The notes under the pieces are model-generated. The model worked only from the letters and a program-made list of their open reading frames with translations, was not told the DNA's origin and searched no databases. A DNA stretch of 12,861 nucleotides from an uncultured Lachnospiraceae bacterium. Its GTDB lineage: Bacteria > Bacillota_A > Clostridia > Lachnospirales > Lachnospiraceae. Position 1 is the stretch's first letter; each line of letters begins with the position of its first letter. The DNA lies in NCBI GenBank assembly GCA_902780985.1, contig CACZHN010000062.1, positions 1 to 12,861 of the forward strand, written 5' to 3'. This document shows, piece by piece, positions 6,346-12,861 of the stretch. The position numbers and the translations under genes are program-made.

Positions 6346-7963
6346 GATGGCACTCATGATGTCAACTCCGGCCCATATAATCGGGGACTCGGGGTATGAT
6401 GACGCGTTTCAGGTGAATCAGGCGTTATCGATCTGCCTCAAAAGTTGGCTGGGAGACTACATAGAGACCACTTTATCGAAAGGAGTATCCTTCCCTGTAT
6501 TTCTATGTGCAGCCAAAGTTGTATGCATGCCTTATTACATGCTGCTGGCGCTTTTTTACTTCTTTGCTGCGGCGGTATTTGTGGCAGCGTTAAGAGACGA
6601 GGTAAAGAACAGCTGGGTGAGACTGGGGATGTATCTTTTTCTGATATATAACCCGGTGAGCTTTTCCGGAGATGTAACAGCAAGGATATACAGAAATGCG
6701 ATTTGTTATCCGGCGGTTCTTCTGACGACAGCCGCTATGATAGGAGCATACCTCAGGAAAGATAAGGGTGGAAAGAGTTACGTTCTGTGGCTCGCATTGA
6801 CGGGGTTTAGCTTTACATTTTTCTATTACATCAGAGAAGACTCGGTGTGGCTGGTTCCTATGGCGGGAGCGGTTACGGTACTGATCATTCTATGGAATGT
6901 ATTTCGGAAGAAAAAGTCGATTAAGCGTATAGCGGCATTGGCCGTTCCGTATATCATATTCCTCTGCATTTCCTTAGGATATATGGCAATGAATCACAGA
7001 TTCTACGGAGCATATATCATAAATGACAGAACAGGCGGTGAGTTTGCGGAGATAACGGAAAAGCTGTTGAAGGTTGAAGAAGGAAGAGTGGCGGATAAGA
7101 CGATCTGGGTAAGCAGAGAGACTTTTCGAAGGACTATGGAGGAGTGTCCTTCCGTGTCGGGATATGCGGATACTCTGGTGGATTATTATAATATCTGGAG
7201 TACGACGGAGGGAACCAGAGGAGATCTTTACGTATGGGCGCTGAGACAGGGACTGTATGACGTGCTGGATATCGAATCGGCGGCTGAACTTCAGGATGCA
7301 AGCAGGTTGATCAGCGATGAGATAGACAGAGCATTTGAGGAGGGCAGGCTGCATAAGACAGATCTGATATATCTTTCTTCCCAGACAAGAGGACTTGAGA
7401 AGGCTGAAGTTTCGGCATTTATAGGTGGTGCGCTTAAGAACTGGCTGGACGTTGTAACCTATAAATGCGTGACATTTTCCGGACCGCAGCAGGCGACGGG
7501 AAGTGAAAGCGAGATCCGACTGATGGAAGCTATGACAGGAGCCCACGGATTGAAGGGAATAAACTCCGAAGGTGATGAGGATTCAATGGTAAATCTTCAG
7601 TCGAGAGTATATAAGGTGAATAACGGATTGATAAGGCTGTATGCGTTGATCAATAAATTGCTGATAGTGATGGCGGGAATAGGTCAGGTAGTGCTGGTTG
7701 TCGCATATTTCAGAAAGAGAACCTGGAGGAGTTTCGACAGAGCCGTTATTCCGCTGGGAGTACTTCTCAGCTCTTTTGTACTGGTTCTGGGCGTATCATT
7801 CATGGTCGAATGGATAGGATATGCGGGGTTGTGGTTCTACTCATCAGGAACCCCTGTGCTGGTAAGTATATTCGAGATTCTTTCCGTTTATTGGGGAACA
7901 AAAAATATTATTGATTCAAATCAATTATTTGATAAAAAATGCGAAATGTCCGAAAACAATTGA
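6281..7963 (+). CDS. Polytopic membrane protein, putative GT-C-type glycosyltransferase
   Basis: This is a 560-residue protein from ATG 6281. An in-frame TTG at 6257 is possible but has only a 2-nt gap to AGGA; neither start has a strong ribosome binding site. It overlaps the glycosyltransferase gene by 65 nt, implying translational coupling. A first helix (~9-28) is followed by an outer loop with acidic residues (GDSGYDDAF, 35-43) and WLGDY...TLSKGVSFPVFL (56-75). Several more helices run to ~235 (including YYIREDSVWLVP). A large hydrophilic region spans ~236-440, and helices return from ~450 to the end. The N-terminal helix plus acidic first loop is the layout of GT-C enzymes, which transfer sugars from lipid carriers outside the membrane. 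Pairing with a lipid-phosphate-type GT2 supports that role. I recognise no named subfamily. It could instead be a flippase-like or export protein. Confidence 0.72.
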   Translation: MTNLRKKRILITGIAIVLSIVRMALMMSTPAHIIGDSGYDDAFQVNQALSICLKSWLGDYIETTLSKGVSFPVFLCAAKVVCMPYYMLLALFYFFAAAVFVAALRDEVKNSWVRLGMYLFLIYNPVSFSGDVTARIYRNAICYPAVLLTTAAMIGAYLRKDKGGKSYVLWLALTGFSFTFFYYIREDSVWLVPMAGAVTVLIILWNVFRKKKSIKRIAALAVPYIIFLCISLGYMAMNHRFYGAYIINDRTGGEFAEITEKLLKVEEGRVADKTIWVSRETFRRTMEECPSVSGYADTLVDYYNIWSTTEGTRGDLYVWALRQGLYDVLDIESAAELQDASRLISDEIDRAFEEGRLHKTDLIYLSSQTRGLEKAEVSAFIGGALKNWLDVVTYKCVTFSGPQQATGSESEIRLMEAMTGAHGLKGINSEGDEDSMVNLQSRVYKVNNGLIRLYALINKLLIVMAGIGQVVLVVAYFRKRTWRSFDRAVIPLGVLLSSFVLVLGVSFMVEWIGYAGLWFYSSGTPVLVSIFEILSVYWGTKNIIDSNQLFDKKCEMSENN

Positions 7964-7993
7964 TGAAAATTGCGGAATATTAATAAAATTCTC

Positions 7994-8033
7994 TTGTTTA
8001 TCAGGTTAACAAACGTTATAATTTTATTATAAT
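7994..8033 (+). promoter_or_regulatory. Two overlapping sigma-A-type promoters before the third ChW gene
   Basis: TTGTTT (7994-7999) is 17 nt before TATAAT (8017-8022). TTAACA (8006-8011) is 16 nt before a second perfect TATAAT (8028-8033). Predicted starts are near 8029 and 8040, only 4-15 nt before the long hairpin at 8044. No better promoter lies between the hairpin and the ATG at 8169. Confidence 0.7.
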
Positions 8034-8043
8034 GTAAGGCCTG

Positions 8044-8116
8044 AAACGCGACACCGGAGGACTGAAACTGAGGGTCAGAAAGATTCATCTGTTCAGTCTT
8101 CCGGTGTCGCGTTTTT
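8044..8116 (+). terminator. Long leader hairpin with T-run: terminator or attenuator
   Basis: Arms 8044-8066 and 8092-8114 are 23 nt each and pair along their whole length with one G-U. The loop is 25 nt and itself contains CTGA/TCAG and CAGA/TCTG complements. A run of five T (8112-8116) follows. It could end the upstream glycosylation operon, but two good promoters precede it, so it also lies in the leader of the gene at 8169. There it would act as an attenuator or as a stabilising 5' structure. I could not match the leader to a known riboswitch class. Confidence 0.75.
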
Positions 8117-8168
8117 GCTTTATCGGGAAATAGTTGGGATGTATTTTTGCAGAAAGGAGAGGTAGTGT

Positions 8169-11100
8169 ATGGGGCGTAAAAGAAGAAAACTATATGCTTA
8201 TTTTATAGCTTTTTGTATGGCGCTTTCGATGTTGTTCCCATCCGGTGTTGTATATGCGAACGGGGATCAGGATGGTCAGAATGTAGAAGGCGGAAATCTT
8301 GACGGGCAAGAACAGGGAGACGGAAATCCGAGTGGACAGGGTCAACAGGAAGATGAATATAATATAGACTTTGGACCTGACGGATCCTTTGATGTTAACG
8401 GTACAACGGTTTATATATACTTTGATCCTGCAACTGTAGAAAACAGAGAGCCGGTTAAGGGATTCAATAAGATTCAGGATGATACACCTATTTATCTGTC
8501 ATCATACGATGGGGATACAATGGATGTATGTATTTATGCTACGGATGGTTTTTCTACCAGATTAGCGGTAGATGAGAATCTTAAGACCAGTGTCGGTGCT
8601 AGAGATGCTGATGTATTGCCGTTTGAGGATAGAGAAGGCAATCCGATAGGACTTGAATTCAGGGTAGAGCCTAAGAGACAGGAAGGTCCGGGTCCCGGAC
8701 CGGGACCTGACCAGAATGACAGAGAGGCAGTCATAAATGTAAAGGGACTGGAGTATAAGGGCAAGACCACCTGGACAGGTGTTCCGGGAACAGAACGTTG
8801 GGACGGCGCTCCTGCGGTAACTGTTGATCTGAATAAGACCTGGACAGCTGTTTCAATCAGCGTAAACGATAATTGGGCAGGAGATGCGCATACCCGATGT
8901 GAAAGATACGAACCGGGTGAAGATGATAGATTGCCGGCGGAATTATATGAAGAACTGGGATCGCAGCGCATAAGAATGAACAGAGGGGACGATGATGAGT
9001 TTGTAAGTCTGGATTTCTTCCTCAGCAGCTGGGGCGATGAAGTCTATGCATTAAAGATTAACGGCGTTGACTATACGGATCAGCTCAAGGTTGATACCGA
9101 TAAAGACGGCATTCCTGATACAACTTACTTTGATGACAGATACTCATGGCTGTTACGTTTCCGTGATCAGGGTACCAGATTCAGTATAAAGAACGTACCT
9201 GTTAACGAGAAGCAGGACGGTGACAGAGTTTACGATGAGTATAATGTCGAGATAGCCATTGCACCGAACGAAGAGTGTTACATAGGGAATTTCGGATGGT
9301 CGAATAATGATTACTTTGCACCGGAACCTTTAGGCGTTGAACCGAGTGATCTTTATATCGGACATTCCACACTTACACTTCTTTCGGTAGATTATTTCGA
9401 CGGTGATCCGGATTGGGATTTCGATAAGGACGGATTAAAGCATCTGGATATAAAGAGGACGGAGAATCCGAACAATAATTCATATGCATACGAATCCAAC
9501 GACGAGATAAACTATATTCATTATGAACTGGACAGACCAAGCCGCATGGCCAGCGATATAGAAGTTGAGACCAGTGAGATGGTCATTCCTGAAGGTTCAT
9601 GGGTTACTATGAAGATAGAGCCTGACTACGGATATCAGGTTGTTTCATTTAACGTAACGGAAGATGAAATCAAGCTTGATAAAAATGCGGAAGGCGCTTC
9701 CGTATTCAGCTTTAAGGTAGGTAAGGGCAATTACCACATCGGAGCACAGGTAGTTGAGGTCGGAAATGATGCCAAGGTTGATAATGCGGAGAACATCGAT
9801 TTTGCCATGGTAGAACTTCCGGAAGGAACTATTGAAACAGGTACCGCCAGACTTACGGTTGAGGATGCGAATCCGAATGCCGACAAGAAAGCGGAATTCG
9901 AACAGATAGCAGAGGATGAAGGTTTAGAGATCGAGAATTATCTTGATATAAATCTTGATCAGGTATTCTTCCAGGGAACAGGAAATGATGAAGATGTATG
10001 GAAATTCCCGATGGAAGATCTTGAGAATCCTGCACAGGTAGGACTTCAGCTGGGCGAAGGACTGCTTGGTGATGATCTTGGTGACGGAGATCTTGTTGTA
10101 ATCCATAATATTCATGATGAAGAAGGTGATTTTGAGGTTCTTGATACGGAACTTGTCGAAGAAAACGGCAAAGTGGGAATCGTGTTTGATGCGGATTCTT
10201 TCTCAGGATATGCGATTGCAAGAAAGAAAAAAGATGTAAAAGAGCCCGGCATTTCATACGTAACACATGTTCAGAGTTACGGATGGCAGGGTAAAGAAGC
10301 TGATCCGACAACCTGGAAGGCTGACGGAAAGCTCTCAGGTACGGTTGGAGAGAGTAAACGACTTGAGGCTATAAGGATAAAGCTGAATGATGCTCCGTAC
10401 AGCGGAGGTATCGAATACAGAACTCATGTTCAGACCTATGGCTGGCAGAAGTGGGTTAAAGACGGTGAGCTTTCGGGAACAAGCGGCCAGGCAAAGCGCC
10501 TTGAGGCTATTCAGATAAGACTTACGGGCGATATGGCCAAGAATTATGATGTTTACTACAGAGTTCAGGCACAGACCTACGGTTGGCTCGGTTGGGCTAA
10601 GAACGGAGAGTACGCAGGTACTTCGGGACAGGCAAAGCGCCTTGAGGCTATTCAGATAGTTATTGTTAAGAAGGGAACTGTAATAACAGGAAATACCGAG
10701 ATTGGCGGAGTTAAGCTTGATAAGCTGGGCAACATCACTGCTTCTACAAAGCAGACTCCGGGCAAGGGATATGTAGCACCGATGCCTGATATCCAGTACG
10801 CAACTCATGTTCAGAGCTACGGCTGGCAGGGATATGTAAAGAACGGAGCTATGTCCGGAACCAGCGGCCAGGCAAAGCGTCTTGAAGGAATAAGGATCAA
10901 GCTCGGAAGTCTTCCTTATGAAGGCGGAGTAAGATACACAACACACATTCAGTCGATCGGATGGCAGGATAATGAGAATTATCCTACAACCTGGACCAAG
11001 GACGGCAACATGTCCGGAACCAGCGGCCAGGCAAAGCGTCTCGAAGCTATAAGGATCAACCTGTACGGCGATATGGCTGAAAATTACGATATCTACTACA

Positions 11101-11285
11101 GAGTACATGCACAGAGCTACGGCTGGCTCGGCTGGGCGAAGAACGGCGAAGCAGCCGGAACAGCAGGCTATGCAAAGAGACTCGAAGGAATACAGATAGT
11201 TCTTGTAGAAAAGGGCAAGTCAGCCCCGGGCAAGACCTATAACGGAATAACAGCAAATAACGACAAGGCCTACATCTCAAAGTGA
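8169..11285 (+). CDS. Secreted acidic surface protein with six ChW repeats (intact)
   Basis: This 1038-residue product starts at ATG 8169, 9 nt after AAGGAG (8154-8159). A signal peptide (residues 1-30, RKRRK n-region) ends VVYA. An Asp/Gly/Gln-rich linker (~31-62) follows, then a head region (~63-690) that I do not recognise. A Gly-Pro run near 173-180 splits the head. Two Asp-rich loops, DTDKDGIPD (309-317) and DWDFDKDG (415-422), look like calcium-binding DxDxDG motifs. A segment ending DADSFSGYAIARKK (~674-688) resembles the end of a beta-sandwich repeat. ChW repeats span 695-1016 as two A-B-C triplets. The tail KTYNGITANNDKAYISK matches the tails of the other two ChW genes. No sortase motif is seen, so ChW repeats may provide retention. 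The head likely binds a surface or glycan ligand, but that is a guess. It has its own promoter and leader hairpin and is the only fully intact secreted-protein gene here. Confidence 0.9.
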   Translation: MGRKRRKLYAYFIAFCMALSMLFPSGVVYANGDQDGQNVEGGNLDGQEQGDGNPSGQGQQEDEYNIDFGPDGSFDVNGTTVYIYFDPATVENREPVKGFNKIQDDTPIYLSSYDGDTMDVCIYATDGFSTRLAVDENLKTSVGARDADVLPFEDREGNPIGLEFRVEPKRQEGPGPGPGPDQNDREAVINVKGLEYKGKTTWTGVPGTERWDGAPAVTVDLNKTWTAVSISVNDNWAGDAHTRCERYEPGEDDRLPAELYEELGSQRIRMNRGDDDEFVSLDFFLSSWGDEVYALKINGVDYTDQLKVDTDKDGIPDTTYFDDRYSWLLRFRDQGTRFSIKNVPVNEKQDGDRVYDEYNVEIAIAPNEECYIGNFGWSNNDYFAPEPLGVEPSDLYIGHSTLTLLSVDYFDGDPDWDFDKDGLKHLDIKRTENPNNNSYAYESNDEINYIHYELDRPSRMASDIEVETSEMVIPEGSWVTMKIEPDYGYQVVSFNVTEDEIKLDKNAEGASVFSFKVGKGNYHIGAQVVEVGNDAKVDNAENIDFAMVELPEGTIETGTARLTVEDANPNADKKAEFEQIAEDEGLEIENYLDINLDQVFFQGTGNDEDVWKFPMEDLENPAQVGLQLGEGLLGDDLGDGDLVVIHNIHDEEGDFEVLDTELVEENGKVGIVFDADSFSGYAIARKKKDVKEPGISYVTHVQSYGWQGKEADPTTWKADGKLSGTVGESKRLEAIRIKLNDAPYSGGIEYRTHVQTYGWQKWVKDGELSGTSGQAKRLEAIQIRLTGDMAKNYDVYYRVQAQTYGWLGWAKNGEYAGTSGQAKRLEAIQIVIVKKGTVITGNTEIGGVKLDKLGNITASTKQTPGKGYVAPMPDIQYATHVQSYGWQGYVKNGAMSGTSGQAKRLEGIRIKLGSLPYEGGVRYTTHIQSIGWQDNENYPTTWTKDGNMSGTSGQAKRLEAIRINLYGDMAENYDIYYRVHAQSYGWLGWAKNGEAAGTAGYAKRLEGIQIVLVEKGKSAPGKTYNGITANNDKAYISK
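10251..11216 (+). repeat. ChW repeat array of the third gene, six copies
   Basis: Copies begin ISYVTHVQSYGWQ, IEYRTHVQTYGWQ, YRVQAQTYGWLGW, IQYATHVQSYGWQ, VRYTTHIQSIGWQ and YRVHAQSYGWLGW. Copies 1 and 5 carry extra residues after GWQ containing PTTW (DPTTWKADG, YPTTWTKDG). Exact nucleotide repeats occur inside the array: 32 nt at 10851-10882 and 11010-11041, and 30 nt at 10488-10517 and 10629-10658. Confidence 0.9.
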
Positions 11286-11286
11286 A

Positions 11287-11341
11287 ACACGGGGACGGGG
11301 GTTAAGTATTCATTTTGAATACTTAACCCCCGTCCCCATGT
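11287..11341 (+). repeat. REP-like GC-rich palindrome between two surface-protein genes
   Basis: Arms 11291-11311 and 11317-11337 are 21-nt perfect complements around a 5-nt loop (ATTTT). After one mismatch, three more outer pairs extend the stem. It begins right after the TGA of the third ChW gene. No T-run follows, so it is not a standard terminator, though it could still protect the mRNA 3' end. The core GGGGACGGGGGTTAAGT resembles dispersed repetitive palindromes (REP type, often spread by REP-associated transposases). That resemblance is from memory of such elements, and only one copy is present here. Confidence 0.7.
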
Positions 11342-11350
11342 GCCATACAG

Positions 11351-11379
11351 TTCACGACAAAAAATATACTGTTTATAAC
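11351..11379 (+). promoter_or_regulatory. Possible promoter for the transglutaminase-like gene
   Basis: TTCACG (11351-11356) and TATAAC (11374-11379) have 17-nt spacing but match the consensus only moderately (4/6 and 5/6). Further AT-rich -10-like sequences occur at 11365 (TATACT) and 11410 (TAATAT) without good -35 partners. A separate promoter is expected here because the palindrome separates the genes. Confidence 0.4.
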
Positions 11380-11439
11380 ATTTATGTGATTTTGGCAGAG
11401 TGTTTCAGATAATATAGAAACCTGACGTTATGTGACATT

Positions 11440-11445
11440 AGGAGG
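11440..11445 (+). promoter_or_regulatory. Perfect ribosome binding site fixing the start at ATG 11453
   Basis: AGGAGG lies 7 nt before ATG 11453. A GTG at 11432 in the same frame would place this site inside the coding region and spoil the signal peptide, so the ATG is preferred. Confidence 0.85.
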
Positions 11446-11452
11446 AAAAGAC

Positions 11453-12340
11453 ATGTTGAAACAAAAGGTGTTGGTGTTGGCGATGATTCTTCTTGTCGTG
11501 ACCGGATTACAGACGGACTTTTTTTCGTGCATAGTATATGCAGATGAAGAAGATTTTGAGCCGGAGATAACCGTAACGGTTGAGGAAGTTGAAGATGAAG
11601 GGGCTCTTCAACAGATCTCGGATGAGGAATTCGCTGATTACATTACCGATTTTAATGAACTGGTGGCGGAGACAAAGGGGTACGTTAAAAATCGTACAGA
11701 GAGCTTTACGGTAAAATATGCATCTCAGCAGCAGCTGACTGATGACGAAGCGAAGACAGTATATTATTGGGTAGGTGAGCACAACGGGAAAGGCGATGAA
11801 GGCGATTATCTGATACATAACATTCATAAAAGCGATATGCATGTAGTCTGTACTGCCGAATACACCGCAGAGCCGGATGTAGTCTATTATTGTTATGATT
11901 TTGAGTTTTCGTTTGCTTATTTCTCCACATTACAGGAAGAGCAGCAGCTGACCGAAAAACTGAATCAGATTTATCAGTCACTGGGTCTGGATGCCATGTC
12001 GGAATATGACAAGGTTCAGACTATATACAGATACATTTGCGTGAATGTGGATTATGATCATGATGGACGCTTTAATGCGAAAGTTAATAATGATATTGAT
12101 TTTGAAATCTATTCGGCAACAGCGGCAGTGCTAAAGGGGAAAGCGGTATGTAACGGTTATGCACTGCTTTTATACAGAATGGCGTTGGATAACGGTATCG
12201 ATTGTAGATTTGTTTATGGATTAGCAGGTCATAAAAACGATAAGGATAAGGAAGCCCACGCGTGGAATCTGATCAGAGTGGGCGATAAATACTACTATGC
12301 GGATTCAACCTGGGATAGTCCTGAGGGGACGAGAGATTAA
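11453..12340 (+). CDS. Secreted transglutaminase-like cysteine peptidase domain protein, ended by an in-frame TAA
   Basis: The product is 295 residues from ATG 11453. A signal peptide (1-30, ending IVYA) is followed by an acidic segment (DEEDFEPEITVTVEEVEDEG). A transglutaminase-like domain occupies about 180-290. Its catalytic triad is visible: Cys233 in GKAVCNGYA, His269 in EAHAWN and Asp284 in YYADSTWD. Upstream, YDKVQTIYRYICVNVDYD (185-202) is the usual lead-in helix of this family. Such secreted proteins are usually thought to be peptidases or protein cross-linkers acting at the cell surface; the substrate is unknown. The TAA at 12338-12340 comes about 10 residues after the TWD motif, and the same frame stays open to the window edge, so the native protein was probably longer. 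The triad is intact, so the truncated form might still fold. Confidence 0.85.
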   Translation: MLKQKVLVLAMILLVVTGLQTDFFSCIVYADEEDFEPEITVTVEEVEDEGALQQISDEEFADYITDFNELVAETKGYVKNRTESFTVKYASQQQLTDDEAKTVYYWVGEHNGKGDEGDYLIHNIHKSDMHVVCTAEYTAEPDVVYYCYDFEFSFAYFSTLQEEQQLTEKLNQIYQSLGLDAMSEYDKVQTIYRYICVNVDYDHDGRFNAKVNNDIDFEIYSATAAVLKGKAVCNGYALLLYRMALDNGIDCRFVYGLAGHKNDKDKEAHAWNLIRVGDKYYYADSTWDSPEGTRD

Positions 12341-12861
12341 TTCGAAGGCGGTGATACGGTACAGCCCGGCAACAAACCGGAAGAGAAGAGCGAATACAAG
12401 GTTACATTGCTTGCAGGTGAGCACTCAAAAGGATTTAAGGGGGATGACGGAAAATATACAAACAGCATTGATATGACAAAAGCCGCAAAACATAAGTTGG
12501 GTGAAATGCAGATACCCGAAGCGGAGGACGGATATATATTCGTAGGATGGAAGATAGACGGAATGGATTCACTATTCAGAACTAAGGATATGTACGATAA
12601 GGAATCGGGAAATTCCAGATATATAGAGGATTATTATCTGAAAACTGATATCACGGTAACAGCTCAGTTTGAGAAAAGTTTTACGGTTACATTTAAGGAT
12701 GAAACAGGAGCGGGCTTTTACGGACAAAACGGAAATACGTATGTTAAAGAGTACACCGTCGCCGAAGGTAAAAGCTTATATGAAGTACCGTATGTGGATG
12801 AAGAACAGGAATTGGTATTTGCAGGCTGGAAGAGAGTGGATACAGGAGAATTTTTCAGCTA
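12341..12861 (+). pseudogene. In-frame continuation of the transglutaminase-like gene: linker and repeat region (runs off the window)
   Basis: After TAA 12338-12340 the same frame has 173 further codons without a stop up to the edge. It encodes a linker (EGGDTVQPGNKPEEK), then two units of the form ...GYIFVGWKIDG...DITVTAQFEKS and ...LVFAGWKRVD, resembling InlB B-repeat / Listeria-Bacteroides repeat modules of surface proteins. There is no start codon with a ribosome binding site or signal peptide after the stop, so this is best read as the detached C-terminal part of the same gene. Confidence 0.7.

Noticed and set aside
8041..8120. Second cyclic di-GMP riboswitch before the third ChW gene
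   Set aside because: The GGCAAA, GACGCAAA and GGCCTAA elements are absent and the leader before the hairpin is too short for an aptamer.
10335..11108. 257-residue open frame on the minus strand
   Set aside because: It is a mirror of the ChW repeats. The repeated codon pattern keeps the opposite strand open, and the translation is a low-quality repeat with no start signal.
11287..11341. Standard Rho-independent terminator for the third ChW gene
   Set aside because: The stem is strong but no T-run follows (the sequence continues GCCATACAG), so I list it as a REP-like repeat, with 3'-end protection as a possible role.

Overview
The window looks like chromosomal DNA from an anaerobic Firmicute, most likely a Lachnospiraceae or other Clostridia gut or rumen bacterium. 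It carries three genes ending in clostridial hydrophobic W (ChW) repeat arrays, a clostridial CAP domain, Cys-rich 'C...CxxC' spacer repeats, a transglutaminase-like secreted protein, strong AGGAGG-type ribosome binding sites and a GEMM-I (cyclic di-GMP-I) riboswitch. All genes I accept are on the + strand. I see no rRNA, tRNA, CRISPR array, transposase or phage gene.

Layout. (1) 1-2037: 3' part of a surface-protein gene (Ig-like group 2 domain, Fn3-like domain, Cys-rich repeats, six ChW repeats). It is broken around 699-870 by two out-of-frame deletions that compensate each other. It ends at an intrinsic terminator (2047-2087). (2) 2113-2296: a -35/-10 promoter, a cyclic di-GMP-I aptamer and an intrinsic terminator that could alternate with an antiterminator. 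(3) 2365-5358: CAP-domain, Cys-repeat and ChW surface protein, with an in-frame TAG at 4894-4896 cutting off the last three ChW repeats. (4) 5371-6345 and 6281-7963: a family-2 polyprenyl-phosphate-type glycosyltransferase and an overlapping polytopic membrane protein resembling GT-C glycosyltransferases. They lie immediately downstream of (3) and are probably in the same transcript. (5) 7994-8116: tandem promoter elements followed by an exceptionally long (23 bp) terminator-like hairpin in the leader of (6). (6) 8169-11285: intact 1038-residue secreted protein with an unrecognised acidic head and six ChW repeats. (7) 11287-11341: perfect GC-rich palindrome of REP type. (8) 11453-12861: secreted transglutaminase-like cysteine peptidase with an in-frame TAA at 12338-12340, after which the same frame stays open to the window edge.

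How it may fit together (inference): the locus encodes a set of exported cell-surface proteins that share one six-repeat ChW C-terminal cassette but differ in their N-terminal heads. A two-gene glycosylation module sits between them. At least the CAP protein and the glycosylation genes appear to be switched by cyclic di-GMP, the usual signal for sessile versus motile life. Three of the four secreted-protein genes carry an interrupting stop or frameshift, while the glycosyltransferase pair and gene (6) are open. That pattern means gene decay, switching by mutation, or assembly error in repetitive DNA.
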